Shown: one piece after another, positions 47,353 through 56,788 of the stretch
Layout: the number at the start of each line of letters is the position of its first letter
Numbering within the stretch: the stretch's first letter is position 1
DNA from: an uncultured Tateyamaria sp.
GTDB lineage: Bacteria; Pseudomonadota; Alphaproteobacteria; Rhodobacterales; Rhodobacteraceae
Length of the DNA: 64,000 bases
Assembly: GCF_947503465.1 (NCBI RefSeq)
Contig: NZ_CANNDN010000001.1
Span: 930,001 to 994,000, forward strand
Reading direction: 5' to 3'
Program-made: the position numbers and the translations under genes
The notes under the pieces: model-generated
The model's database searches: none
What the model saw: only the letters and a program-made list of their open reading frames with translations
What the model was told of the DNA's origin: nothing

Positions 47353-48512
47353 CTGCGGCGCCCCAGGAGATCGGAAATCTCGCCTTGTGGGCGGCTGCGG
47401 GTGAAGGCCAGCAACATTCCGACGGCAATGCCCGAGGCAATGACGGAGGAGCCACCATAGCTGACAAATGGCAGCGTCATGCCCTTGGCGGGCAAAAGGC
47501 GCACAGCCACGCCCATATTGATCATCGCCTGCACGCCGAACATGCAGGCCAGACCCGTACCTGCGAGGCGAATAAAGGGGTCACGTTCGCGCACCAGACG
47601 CAGCAGCGATCGCACCACGATGCCAGTGTACAGCGCGATGATGCACAGCACGAGGATCAGGCCATATTCTTCGGCCGCAACCGCAATGATGAAATCCGTG
47701 TGCGCGTCCGGCAACGACCACTTCACCTGCCCTTCGCCCACGCCGACACCAAACAGTCCGCCCTCTTGGATCGCGTTGGTGGCATAGCCCAGCTGTGTAC
47801 GTGGATCGACGTCCGGGCTTAGAAACCCGTCGATGCGGCGGGCAAAGTGTTCGGAATTGGAATACGCAATTGTGCCGCCAAACACGACCAACCCGGCCAT
47901 GCCCACCAGCAAGATCATCGGCGCGCCGGCCACGAAATACATGACGCCCCAGCCAAAGAGCACCAGACAGGCCTGACCAAAGTCCGGCTGCAAGGCCAGC
48001 ATCAACACGATGGAAATGCACAAGGCAAAGGACCACGTGCGTCCGGGAGGGCCGTTCAAATCCTGACTGGCCGCCAACATCCACGCCGCAGCCACGACAA
48101 AGCCGGGCTTCAAAAACTCGGACGGCTGAACAGACGCAAATCCAAGCGAATACCAGCGCACAGCCCCCTTGCCAAAGTCGGTGCCGAAGAAGGGCAACAT
48201 CGCAAGCGCCACGAACGACACCAGAAAGCCCAGCACCGCCAGACGGCGCACAACGACAGGCGACATCATCGACGTGATGATCATGACGATCAGTGCCAGC
48301 ACGCCAAAAAACGCCTGACGCGTCACATAGTGAAACGGGGGAAAGCCGTTCTTTTCGGCCAGAGGCACCGACGCTGCAAAGCCAAGCAAGAGGCCGATGG
48401 CAAACAGGAACAACACACAGCTCAACGACCACTTGTCGACTGTGCGCCACCACTTTGGAAGAATGGGTTCGCCGTCCCGCACCGGGACCGCGCCATAGAC
48501 CATTTCAGTCAT
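47349..48512 (-). CDS. ftsW: cell-division SEDS protein FtsW
   Basis: A 387-aa SEDS glycosyltransferase that polymerises lipid II at the septum with FtsI. About ten membrane helices; [23 protein letters not shown] passage reads [27 protein letters not shown], and [17 protein letters not shown] is the signature near the C-terminus. Start at ATG 48512; an ATG three codons later is also possible. It is preceded by a 122-base gap holding a hairpin for the peroxiredoxin. Confidence 0.95.
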   Translation of the reverse strand: MTEMVYGAVPVRDGEPILPKWWRTVDKWSLSCVLFLFAIGLLLGFAASVPLAEKNGFPPFHYVTRQAFFGVLALIVMIITSMMSPVVVRRLAVLGFLVSFVALAMLPFFGTDFGKGAVRWYSLGFASVQPSEFLKPGFVVAAAWMLAASQDLNGPPGRTWSFALCISIVLMLALQPDFGQACLVLFGWGVMYFVAGAPMILLVGMAGLVVFGGTIAYSNSEHFARRIDGFLSPDVDPRTQLGYATNAIQEGGLFGVGVGEGQVKWSLPDAHTDFIIAVAAEEYGLILVLCIIALYTGIVVRSLLRLVRERDPFIRLAGTGLACMFGVQAMINMGVAVRLLPAKGMTLPFVSYGGSSVIASGIAVGMLLAFTRSRPQGEISDLLGRRR

Positions 48513-48598
48513 GATCTGCCGCCTTGCTGCCTGTCTCTGCCTCATGCCGCCGGTTGATCCGAACGTGCATGGGACGCAGCATAGCGCCAAATAGATGC

Positions 48599-48626
48599 GC
48601 GGGCCAGCCTTAGTTTACTGGCCCGC
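48599..48626 (-). terminator. hairpin after the peroxiredoxin gene
   Basis: GCGGGCCAG and CTGGCCCGC form a perfect 9-bp stem around a 10-base loop, nine bases after the peroxiredoxin stop. Only a weak T-rich stretch follows on the minus strand. It may separate this gene from ftsW. Confidence 0.6.
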
Positions 48627-48634
48627 AGGCAACG

Positions 48635-49162
48635 TTACGCCGCCTTGTGTGTACCCCGGATCGGGTAGTCATTGGCGCGAATGAACTTGATGCCGTTCAG
48701 CACCCCCTGCAAGTCCGGACGCAGGAAAGGCGCGTTCGACACGTCCACCATCTGGATGGCCCCGTCCCCGTTCACCACGAACAGGCCAGGCTCCGGGAAC
48801 GGACGGTCGGTTTCCTGCGGGCTGCGCGGGTCCGACACGTATACACCCAGCGCTTCCATCTGCGCCACGGACAGGTCATAGCCCATCGCCAAACGCAGCC
48901 CCTTCTCGTCGGCCATGGCCTTTGCCTTGGCTTCGGGGTCTCCCGACACCACGACGACATCGACACCGGCCTCGCTAAAGTCGCCTTCCATCTCCTGCAG
49001 CTGCGCCAGGTACTTTTTGCACAGCGGGCAATGCAGGCCGCGATAAACGATGACAAGCTGCCAGTCGTGCCCGCCCTGCGGTGCCCCCAGTGTCAGCGTT
49101 CCGCCACCAAGTTTGGCAACATCCAGTTTCGGAAAAGCAGAGCCAGCGGCCAAAGCAGTCAT
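48635..49162 (-). CDS. AhpC/TSA-family peroxiredoxin-like protein
   Basis: A 175-aa thioredoxin-fold protein. IVYRGLHCPLCKKYLAQLQEM has a CxxC motif at the place where peroxiredoxins carry the peroxidatic Cys, and VVVVSGDPEAKAKAMAD and GLFVVNGDGAIQMVDV are typical of AhpC/TSA-related proteins. Peroxide reduction in the cytoplasm is likely. ATG at 49162 gives the conserved start. It lies in the gap between murD and ftsW, divergent from the YhiN-type gene. Confidence 0.88.
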   Translation of the reverse strand: MTALAAGSAFPKLDVAKLGGGTLTLGAPQGGHDWQLVIVYRGLHCPLCKKYLAQLQEMEGDFSEAGVDVVVVSGDPEAKAKAMADEKGLRLAMGYDLSVAQMEALGVYVSDPRSPQETDRPFPEPGLFVVNGDGAIQMVDVSNAPFLRPDLQGVLNGIKFIRANDYPIRGTHKAA

Positions 49163-49268
49163 GTCCAGTATCCTGTAATTGGGTTCGTTACGTGCGAGGT
49201 AAGCGCGAGGTCGTCGCGCACAACCCCACCGGGTTGACCCTTTCTGTGCGATGCTGCACGGGGACGTC

Positions 49269-50435
49269 ATGGATTTCGATACGCTTGTCATAGGGGCCGG
49301 GGCCGCCGGAATGATGTGCGCCGCCCACGCGGGCGGCCGCGTCCTGCTGGTCGATCACGCCAAATCCCCGGGCGAGAAGATCCGCATCTCCGGCGGCGGC
49401 CGGTGCAATTTCACCAACCTGCATTGCGACGCACATGCCTTCATCAGCGAGAACCCGCATTTCGCCAAGTCCGCCCTCGCCCGCTATACCCAATGGGATT
49501 TCATTGCGCTGGTGGACCAGCACGGCATCCCGTGGCACGAAAAAACACTGGGACAGCTGTTCTGCAATACATCTGCCAAGGACATCATCGCGATGCTGCG
49601 CAGTCTCATGCAGGCCGCGGGGGTCGAGCTGCATTTGCAAACAGAGGTGACCGCATTTGCAAAGCGTAACGAAGGGTTCACCTTCACACTCAACGGCACC
49701 CGCACCCTGACTGCGCGCAACGCCGTGATCGCCACGGGGGGCAAGTCCATCCCCAAGATGGGTGCCACCGGCTTTGCCTACGACATCGCGCGCCAGTTCG
49801 GCCACCGGGTCACATCCACGGAACCGGCCCTTGTGCCCTTCACCTTCCCCGATCGCCGCTTCGCCGATATTTCCGGCGTGGCCTGCCCGGCCCGCGTGAC
49901 GGCAAGCGGCCCCGCGTTTGACGAAGCGCTGCTTTTCACCCACCGGGGCCTGTCGGGCCCCGCGATCCTGCAAGCCTCAAGCTATTGGGAGGCGGGAGAA
50001 GCGATCACCGTACACCTCGTCCCGGACACAGACCTGGCAACCATCCTGCGCGACAAACGTACCAGTGACGGCAAAAAGGCCCTTACCACCGAACTGTCCC
50101 GCCACCTGCCCGCCCGGCTTGTCGATCACCTGAGCACCCAGTTGGACCTATCGGGTCGATTGGGCGATCTCTCGGACACGCGCATCGACGCGCTCACCCA
50201 CGACCTCAGCCACTGGCACCTCATCCCCGGCGGCACGGAAGGTTACCGTACCGCCGAGGTGACACGCGGCGGCGTTGCCACGGACGGGATCAGTTCAAAA
50301 TCCATGGAATCCCAAACCATTCCCGGCCTCTACTTTATCGGCGAAGCACTTGACGTCACCGGCTGGCTCGGCGGCTACAACTTTCAATGGGCCTGGTCCT
50401 CGGCCATGGCCGCCGCCCGGCATCTCGGCAATTGA
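49269..50435 (+). CDS. NAD(P)/FAD-dependent oxidoreductase, YhiN/HI0933 type
   Basis: A 388-aa flavoprotein. The dinucleotide-binding loop is VIGAGAAGMMCAAHA, followed by ISGGGRCNFTNL, typical of the HI0933/YhiN family. The end GLYFIGEALDVTGWLGGYNFQWAWSSAMAAA is the second FAD motif. The substrate is unknown. It is on the plus strand, inside the dcw region, facing murD and divergent from the peroxiredoxin; redox pairing of the two is only a guess. Confidence 0.92.
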   Translation: MDFDTLVIGAGAAGMMCAAHAGGRVLLVDHAKSPGEKIRISGGGRCNFTNLHCDAHAFISENPHFAKSALARYTQWDFIALVDQHGIPWHEKTLGQLFCNTSAKDIIAMLRSLMQAAGVELHLQTEVTAFAKRNEGFTFTLNGTRTLTARNAVIATGGKSIPKMGATGFAYDIARQFGHRVTSTEPALVPFTFPDRRFADISGVACPARVTASGPAFDEALLFTHRGLSGPAILQASSYWEAGEAITVHLVPDTDLATILRDKRTSDGKKALTTELSRHLPARLVDHLSTQLDLSGRLGDLSDTRIDALTHDLSHWHLIPGGTEGYRTAEVTRGGVATDGISSKSMESQTIPGLYFIGEALDVTGWLGGYNFQWAWSSAMAAARHLGN

Positions 50436-50589
50436 TCTCTGGCACGACGTCGCACTTGCAGAAGACAAACCGCAATTTGGGCGTGCCGCGCCTGACGTGA
50501 ACCTCAGGCGACGGCGCACCTGAACACCTCACCCAGCGGTTGCCCGGACAGCCGCAACCATCCCGTCTTGGTCAGTGTGAAGCGGCAAT

Positions 50590-50617
50590 GCAAAAAATGT
50601 CGTGCGCCGTCAGGCGC
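50590..50617 (-). terminator. weak terminator after murD
   Basis: On the minus strand GCGCC-TGAC-GGCGC is followed after a few bases by TTTTTT. The stem is short (5 bp), so this is only a candidate. It lies in a 191-base gap between the convergent YhiN and murD genes with nothing else visible. Confidence 0.35.
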
Positions 50618-50626
50618 GCAATTGGA

Positions 50627-52021
50627 TCACAGCCGGACGGTCACCTGCGCGACGAAATCCTCGCCGCGCCGCTCGAAACTGTCATACTGGTCAAAACTGG
50701 CGGCCGCCGGAGCCAACAGGACCACATCGCCCGCCTCGGCATCGGCCATCGCGGCGGCAACGGCATCCGCCATGGTGCCACATACCTGTGCGTCGACATG
50801 CAACTGCATGGCGATTTGTGCAGCTTCACGGCCGATGACGTAAGCTTTTTTCACCCCGCCCATCGCCGCATTCAGTGGCTCCAAGCCGCCTTCCTTCTGT
50901 AACCCACCGCAAATCCAGCGAATGTTGTCAAAAGCGGCCAGCGCTTTGGCTGCGCTGTCCACATTTGTGGCCTTACTGTCGTTCACGTATCGCACGCCCG
51001 CAGCTTCGGCGATGGTCTGGCTGCGATGCGGCAAACCATCAAAACTGTGGAAGGCCTGTTCAATAACCTTGGGGTCGATCCCGACCGCACGGGCTGCCGC
51101 ATAGGCACAACAGGCATTTTGGTGATTGTGCGCGCCTGGCAGGCCCGCAACATTCCGCAAGTCGATGGAAGCCACCTGGCGCCCCTTGCGCTGCTCGGAC
51201 AGAAACCCTTTTCTTGCAAAGACCTGCCACCCCGGACCGGTCAGCTTTTGATCGGCGGACACACGGATCACGCGGTCATCTGTTGGCCCTTCCGACAATT
51301 GACCGGCCAGAAACCGCCCTTCGTCCTCATCCACACCGATCACGGCCCGGTCCGGTCCGCCTTCTGCGAACAGGCGCCGCTTGGCGGCAAAGTACCCCCC
51401 CATACCCGCATGCCGGTCCAGATGATCCGGCGTCAGGTTGGTGAACACGGCCACATCCGGCGTCAAGCTGCGCGCCAGATCGGTCTGGTAACTTGACAGT
51501 TCCAGCACCACGACCTCGCCGTCATGGGGCGGGTCGATGTCAAGGACACCACGCCCGATATTGCCCGCCAATTGGCTGGGCCGCCCCGCCACTTCCATGA
51601 TGTGATGGATCAGGGCGCATGTGGTGGATTTGCCGTTTGACCCGGTCACCGCGATCACCCGCGGCGCCGTGTCGAAACGGTGCCAGTCCGACGTTGCAAA
51701 GGACTGGAAGAAGAGGCCAATGTCATTGTCGACGGGCACACCCGCTGCCCAGGCCGCCGCTATGACCGGGTTCGGTACGGGATAAAGATGCGGAATGCCG
51801 GGGCTGACGATCAGGCGTGCGATGTCATCGAAGGCGCCCTGTTTCCTCAGGTTGAGGCAGGTGAACCCCTCCTCGGCGGCGCGCGCCTGCGCGTCCGGAT
51901 TGTCGTCCCAGCACACCGGCGTCGCACCGCCTGCGGCCAGCGCGCGTGCAGCGGACAGGCCCGAACGGCCCAGCCCCAGCACGGCCACGCGCGCGCCGGT
52001 CAGACCCAGGACCGGGATCAT
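50627..52021 (-). CDS. murD: UDP-N-acetylmuramoyl-L-alanine--D-glutamate ligase
   Basis: A 464-aa Mur ligase adding D-Glu. [18 protein letters not shown] is the P-loop; [15 protein letters not shown] and [15 protein letters not shown] are typical. ATG at 52021. A repeat (copy D) separates it from the SDR gene upstream. After murD the dcw order is broken by the convergent YhiN gene and the peroxiredoxin. Confidence 0.97.
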   Translation of the reverse strand: MIPVLGLTGARVAVLGLGRSGLSAARALAAGGATPVCWDDNPDAQARAAEEGFTCLNLRKQGAFDDIARLIVSPGIPHLYPVPNPVIAAAWAAGVPVDNDIGLFFQSFATSDWHRFDTAPRVIAVTGSNGKSTTCALIHHIMEVAGRPSQLAGNIGRGVLDIDPPHDGEVVVLELSSYQTDLARSLTPDVAVFTNLTPDHLDRHAGMGGYFAAKRRLFAEGGPDRAVIGVDEDEGRFLAGQLSEGPTDDRVIRVSADQKLTGPGWQVFARKGFLSEQRKGRQVASIDLRNVAGLPGAHNHQNACCAYAAARAVGIDPKVIEQAFHSFDGLPHRSQTIAEAAGVRYVNDSKATNVDSAAKALAAFDNIRWICGGLQKEGGLEPLNAAMGGVKKAYVIGREAAQIAMQLHVDAQVCGTMADAVAAAMADAEAGDVVLLAPAAASFDQYDSFERRGEDFVAQVTVRL

Positions 52022-52028
52022 AGCATTG

Positions 52029-52079
52029 CGCCCTGGGGGCTCTGCCCCCAGACCCCCGAAGTATTTCCGGCCAGAAGAA
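52029..52079 (+). repeat. dispersed hairpin repeat, copy D
   Basis: The plus strand reads CTGGGGGCTCTGCCCCCAG (8-bp stem), ACCCCCGAAG, TATTTCCGGCCAGAAGAAG. It is in the opposite orientation to copies A-C and lies between murD and the SDR gene. Confidence 0.8.
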
Positions 52080-52082
52080 GCA

Positions 52083-52739
52083 TCACCACGCCTTTTCCTG
52101 GCGATCGCGGAAAAACCTGCCGGTCACCTCGCCCGGCGCATCAAGGGCAAGCCAGATGGCCGTGTCGGCCCCCTGTTCGGGTGTACGCGGCGCAGCGCTG
52201 CCCCCCATCCGGGTGTGTACCCAACCGGGGCACATCGCGTTGATGCTGACATTCTTGGGCAAGTCGCGCGGGAGCGCATAGCTCAGCGCATTCAGCGCCG
52301 CCTTGGCCACCCCATAGCCGCCCGGACCTTCCATGCCTTCATCATACGCCCCCCAGCCGGAGCTGACATTTATGATCCGCCCCTGCCCGGTCTGCGCCAT
52401 GTGCGGCAGGCACAGCAGGATCAATTCGAAAGGCGCGTGGAACATCACCTGCATGGACCGGCGCACTCCGTCGGGATGCGCGATCATGCTGTCTTCGATC
52501 AGGATGCCCGCATTGTTGATCAGAACATCGACGCCGCCCGCAGCCTTGACCGCCGGGGCAAAGGTGTTCGGTACTTCAAGATCCAGATGGACCCAGTCGC
52601 ACCCGAGCGCTAGCGCGGCTTTGGCCCCTGCCTCCGCATCGCGTGCCCCGATCACGACGTCGCTGCCGCGGGCCAGCAGCCCCTGTGCCATGGCATAGCC
52701 AATCCCGCGATTGCCACCCGTGACCAGAACGCGCGGCAT
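52083..52739 (-). CDS. short-chain dehydrogenase/reductase inside the dcw cluster
   Basis: A 218-aa [17 protein letters not shown] loop, [18 protein letters not shown] and [12 protein letters not shown] (Tyr-x3-Lys). The start ATG 52739 overlaps the mraY stop by one base (TGATG), so translation is coupled to a lipid I synthesis gene. The substrate is unknown. SDR genes at this place occur in some Rhodobacterales as far as I recall, but are not part of the classical dcw set. Confidence 0.88.
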   Translation of the reverse strand: MPRVLVTGGNRGIGYAMAQGLLARGSDVVIGARDAEAGAKAALALGCDWVHLDLEVPNTFAPAVKAAGGVDVLINNAGILIEDSMIAHPDGVRRSMQVMFHAPFELILLCLPHMAQTGQGRIINVSSGWGAYDEGMEGPGGYGVAKAALNALSYALPRDLPKNVSINAMCPGWVHTRMGGSAAPRTPEQGADTAIWLALDAPGEVTGRFFRDRQEKAW

Positions 52740-53821
52740 CACCGCACCTTCAACGTGGCAAGGCCGATCATCGCCAGGATCAGCGAGATGATCCAGAACC
52801 GGATCACGATCTGCGGCTCTGCCCACCCCTTCTTCTCATAATGGTGGTGGATCGGTGCCATCAGGAACACGCGCTTGCCTGTCCGTTTGAAATAGAGCAC
52901 CTGAATGATGACCGACAGCGCCTCGACCACAAACAGGCCGCCCACGATGGCAAGCACCAGTTCGTGCTTGGTCACCACCGCAATCGCACCCAGCGCACCG
53001 CCCAGGGCCAGCGACCCGGTATCACCCATGAAAACCGCCGCAGGTGGCGCATTGTACCACAGGAACCCCAATCCCCCGCCAAACAGAGCAGAGGTGAAGA
53101 TCAACAATTCGCCCGTGCCCGGCACGTAATGCACATCCAGATATTCGGTAAAGTCGACCCGTCCCACGGCATAGGCAATGATGCCCAGCGTGCCGCCCGC
53201 GATCATCACCGGCATGATCGCCAGACCGTCCAGCCCGTCTGTCAGGTTGACCGCATTGGCCGATCCGACAATCACGATGATCGAGAACGGGATAAACAGA
53301 AAGCCAAGGTTGATCAGCAGGTCCTTGAACACTGGGACTGCCAGCTGGTTCTGCAACGCGTCGGGGTGACTGAGCGTCGCGAAATACGCCGCAAGCGCGG
53401 CAATGACGAAGCCCAGGAGAAGCCGTACCTTGCCCGGCACGCCCGCCGTGGTCTGCTTGGACACCTTGGCATAGTCATCCGCAAAGCCGATCAGCGCGAA
53501 GGCCAGCGTCACCCCCAGCACGATCCACATGAACGGATTGTCCCAGCGGGCCCACAGCAATGTCGATGTCGCCAGCGCACCTACAATCAGCAGCCCGCCC
53601 ATGGTGGGCGTTCCTGCCTTGGCAAAGTGGCCTTCGGGACCATCATCGCGGATCGGTTGGCCCTTGCCCTGCGTGCGCCGCAACACCGCAATCAACGGTC
53701 GACCAAACAGAAAACCAAAGATCAGGGCGGTCAGAAATGCGCCCCCGGCGCGGAACGTGATGTAGCGGAACAGGTTGAAAAAGTCCCCGCCATCCGAAAG
53801 TGCCGTCAACCAATAGAGCAT
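52739..53821 (-). CDS. mraY: phospho-N-acetylmuramoyl-pentapeptide-transferase
   Basis: A 360-aa membrane enzyme that makes lipid I from UDP-MurNAc-pentapeptide and undecaprenyl phosphate. About ten helices; [11 protein letters not shown] and [16 protein letters not shown] are catalytic Asp motifs, and [16 protein letters not shown] and [15 protein letters not shown] are signatures. ATG 53821, 12 bases after murF. Confidence 0.97.
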   Translation of the reverse strand: MLYWLTALSDGGDFFNLFRYITFRAGGAFLTALIFGFLFGRPLIAVLRRTQGKGQPIRDDGPEGHFAKAGTPTMGGLLIVGALATSTLLWARWDNPFMWIVLGVTLAFALIGFADDYAKVSKQTTAGVPGKVRLLLGFVIAALAAYFATLSHPDALQNQLAVPVFKDLLINLGFLFIPFSIIVIVGSANAVNLTDGLDGLAIMPVMIAGGTLGIIAYAVGRVDFTEYLDVHYVPGTGELLIFTSALFGGGLGFLWYNAPPAAVFMGDTGSLALGGALGAIAVVTKHELVLAIVGGLFVVEALSVIIQVLYFKRTGKRVFLMAPIHHHYEKKGWAEPQIVIRFWIISLILAMIGLATLKVR

Positions 53822-53833
53822 GCCTGCCTGTCC

Positions 53834-55282
53834 CTACGCTTTATCTTGTGGGTCTTCGCCCTTATCCACCGGATGGCCCATTTTGCGGATCGCGTCAACG
53901 ATCACGGCCAGTTTCATACTGAGCGATCCCTTGGCCAGCACCACATCCCCGCTGTCCAGACGGCGCGGCACCTGTGCCGCCATCTCGTCCGAGGTTTCGG
54001 TCCAGAGCCCCTGTTTCTCGGACGGCAGCGCATCGTGCAGGTGCTTCATCAGGGGGCCAATGCAATGCACCACGTCCAGCGCGTTCACCGCGTTCAGCCC
54101 GGCCAGCTCTGCATGCATGGCGGGGCCATCCGCACCCAATTCCTTCATGTCGCCGACAAAGGCGATGCGCCGCCCCTTGCTGACCCGCCCGATGTCATGG
54201 GTCACCTCGGCCGCCGCAAGGACGGTCAACGCCGCTGCCATGGATGTGGGATTGGCGTTATAGCTGTCGTCGATCAGTTCAAGGGTCATATGCGTTTCAA
54301 CAGGGTCCAGCGTGATCACCTCGCGTGCGCCCCGGCCCTGATAGGGCGACCATCGGCCAAGCGATTGCGCTGCCAGCGCAAGATCGGCCCCCAAGGCCTC
54401 GGCAGCGGCCAGCGCCCCCAGCCCGTTCATCGCATAGTGCTTGCCCACCGCCCGGATCTTGAACAGCAGCGGCGCTTCGTGCGCCTCGGCCTGGACCACG
54501 GTGGTGTCACGCAGCAGATCCACGGATTTCAGTTTGAAATCAAACCCATGCTCACCAAAGCCGATGTCGCGTCGTTTCACGTCATGCGCCTTGGCCTGGA
54601 GGATGGCGGCAGTGGAACAATCGTTGTTCAGGACAGCTGTGCCGCCAAATTCCAATCCCTCCAGGATCGACGCTTTTTCAACGGCGATCCCTTCAATGTT
54701 CTCGAACGCCTCAAGGTGCGCCGCTGCAACGGTCGTGATCATTGCCACATGCGGGCGGGTCATCTTCGCCAGCGGCGCAATCTCTCCGGGGTGATTCATC
54801 CCGATCTCGATCACCGCGTATTTCGTATCGGCAGGCATCCGGGCCAATGTCAGTGGCACCCCCCAGTGATTGTTGTAGCTGGCGACACTGGCATGCGTGC
54901 GGCCCTGATCCGACAAGACAGCGCGCAACATTTCCTTGGTCGAGGTTTTGCCGACAGACCCGGTGATCGCCACAACGCGCGCCATCGTCCGGGCGCGGGC
55001 CGCCATGCCCAAGGCTTCCAAACCGCGCAATACGTCATCGACGATCAAGAGCGGTGCGTCCTCGGCGACACCGTCGGGCACATGTGTGACCAGCGCGGCC
55101 GCCGCCCCCTGTTCCAGTGCCTGCGCAACAAAATCATGCCCGTCCCGGGCCGCTTTGAGTGCAACAAAAAGATCACCGCGCTGCAATGTCCGCGTGTCGA
55201 TGGACACACCGGTCGCCGCCCATTCTGTTGTGGCGGTCCCGCCTGTGGCGGCCACAGCGTCCGCCGCGCTCCAAAGTGTCAT
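53834..55282 (-). CDS. murF: UDP-MurNAc-tripeptide--D-Ala-D-Ala ligase
   Basis: A 482-aa Mur ligase that adds D-Ala-D-Ala. P-loop AITGSVGKTSTKEMLRAV; IEIGMNHPGEIAPLAKMTRP and LELIDDSYNANPTSMAAAL are family blocks. Its ATG overlaps the murE stop by four bases. Confidence 0.97.
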   Translation of the reverse strand: MTLWSAADAVAATGGTATTEWAATGVSIDTRTLQRGDLFVALKAARDGHDFVAQALEQGAAAALVTHVPDGVAEDAPLLIVDDVLRGLEALGMAARARTMARVVAITGSVGKTSTKEMLRAVLSDQGRTHASVASYNNHWGVPLTLARMPADTKYAVIEIGMNHPGEIAPLAKMTRPHVAMITTVAAAHLEAFENIEGIAVEKASILEGLEFGGTAVLNNDCSTAAILQAKAHDVKRRDIGFGEHGFDFKLKSVDLLRDTTVVQAEAHEAPLLFKIRAVGKHYAMNGLGALAAAEALGADLALAAQSLGRWSPYQGRGAREVITLDPVETHMTLELIDDSYNANPTSMAAALTVLAAAEVTHDIGRVSKGRRIAFVGDMKELGADGPAMHAELAGLNAVNALDVVHCIGPLMKHLHDALPSEKQGLWTETSDEMAAQVPRRLDSGDVVLAKGSLSMKLAVIVDAIRKMGHPVDKGEDPQDKA

Positions 55283-56754
55283 GTCAATCGTCCTTCAAGT
55301 GCGGCCACGGCCACGCTGGCCTGCTCCACATCGTCAAACGGCAACACGTCGTCGCCAACGATCTGCCCCGTCTCGTGCCCTTTGCCCGCGATCAGCAGGG
55401 CGTCCCCGGGTCCCAGCGCGTCTACGGCCCGCAAGATCGCTTCGGCCCGGTCGCCCACCTCGGTGGCCTCCGGGCAGCCTTCCATCACCGCCGCACGGAT
55501 CAGCGCAGGGTCTTCGGAGCGGGGATTGTCATCGGTGACAAAGACGATGTCAGCGTTCTGCGCCGCCGCCTGCCCCATCAACGGGCGCTTGCCTGCGTCC
55601 CGGTCACCGCCCGCCCCCACAACCGCAATCAGGCGGCCCATCACATGCGGGCGCATCGCCTTGAGCGCGGTCGCCACGGCGTCAGGGGTATGGGAATAGT
55701 CGACAAAGACAGCCGCACCATTCTCGCGCGTGGCGGCCAGCTGCATACGGCCCCGCACGGTGCCCATATGAGACAGGGTCTCGAACACGCGCGCTGGTTC
55801 GGCCCCGCACGCAATCACCAGACCACAGGCCAGCATGACATTGTCAGCCTGAAATCCACCGATCAGCGCCAAACGGGCGGTATGGGCCTTGCCGGCATAC
55901 TCGAACCGCACGTCCTGTCCTGTCGCATCAAAGCGCTGCGCGGTCAGGCGCAAATCGCCCCCATCGCGGCCCACGGCAAGAACGGTCTGGCCCCGCGCCC
56001 GCGCAATGGCCGCCATGTCGACACCGCGCGCGTCGTCCATATTGATCACGGCGATCCCATCGTCGGGCAGCACGCGCGCGAACAGGCCCGCCTTGGCGTC
56101 GAAATACGCCTCGAACGTCTTGTGATAATCCAGATGATCCTGGGTAAAATTCGTAAACCCGGCCGCTTTCAGCGTAACGCCATCCAGGCGACGTTGATCA
56201 AGCCCATGAGACGACGCTTCCATCGCCGCGTGGGTGATGCCGTTGGCTTTCGCCTCGGCCAAGGTCCGGTGCAATGTGATCGGCTCGGGCGTGGTGTGGG
56301 CCAAGGGTGCCGTCCACGCGCCCTCGACACCGGTTGTCCCAAGGTTCACCGCAGGGAGGCCCATCTCGATCCAGATCTGCCGGACAAAGGTGGACACCGA
56401 TGTCTTGCCGTTTGTACCGGTCACCGCAACCACGTTTTCGGGTTGTCCACCAAACCAAAGGGCGGCTGTCCGGCTCAGAACCTCGCGCGGGGCATCCGTC
56501 ACGACCACGGCCACATCGGTCAGCCAGTCCGTGGCCAGTGCCGCCCCTTCGGCATCGGTCAACACGGCAGTGGCGCCCATCCGGACGGCGTATTGAATGA
56601 ACTCCGCCCCATGTACCCGGCTGCCGGGCATCGCGGCGAATAGAAACCCGTCCTTCACCTCGCGGCTGTCGACGGCAATGCCGGTGATGTCCGGGTTGGC
56701 CCCACCCCGGGCCGTCAGGCCCAGCGATGAAAGTGATCGTGCCTGCCCGCCCAT
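55279..56754 (-). CDS. murE: UDP-MurNAc-L-Ala-D-Glu--meso-2,6-diaminopimelate ligase
   Basis: A 491-aa Mur ligase. VTGTNGKTSVSTFVRQIW is the P-loop; the motif TDDNPRSEDP (DNPR) points to meso-diaminopimelate as the amino acid added, the usual Gram-negative type. ATG at 56754; the gap to ftsI is 34 bases. Confidence 0.97.
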   Translation of the reverse strand: MGGQARSLSSLGLTARGGANPDITGIAVDSREVKDGFLFAAMPGSRVHGAEFIQYAVRMGATAVLTDAEGAALATDWLTDVAVVVTDAPREVLSRTAALWFGGQPENVVAVTGTNGKTSVSTFVRQIWIEMGLPAVNLGTTGVEGAWTAPLAHTTPEPITLHRTLAEAKANGITHAAMEASSHGLDQRRLDGVTLKAAGFTNFTQDHLDYHKTFEAYFDAKAGLFARVLPDDGIAVINMDDARGVDMAAIARARGQTVLAVGRDGGDLRLTAQRFDATGQDVRFEYAGKAHTARLALIGGFQADNVMLACGLVIACGAEPARVFETLSHMGTVRGRMQLAATRENGAAVFVDYSHTPDAVATALKAMRPHVMGRLIAVVGAGGDRDAGKRPLMGQAAAQNADIVFVTDDNPRSEDPALIRAAVMEGCPEATEVGDRAEAILRAVDALGPGDALLIAGKGHETGQIVGDDVLPFDDVEQASVAVAALEGRLT

Positions 56755-56788
56755 GTCGTCGCCTTACGGTTCGGGTGCGATACGCACC

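Noticed and set aside
52841-55699. A 952-codon open frame on the plus strand
   Set aside because: It is the antisense of mraY and murF, both certain genes. Its translation is His/Arg/Gln-rich with no family resemblance, a known artefact of GC-rich DNA.
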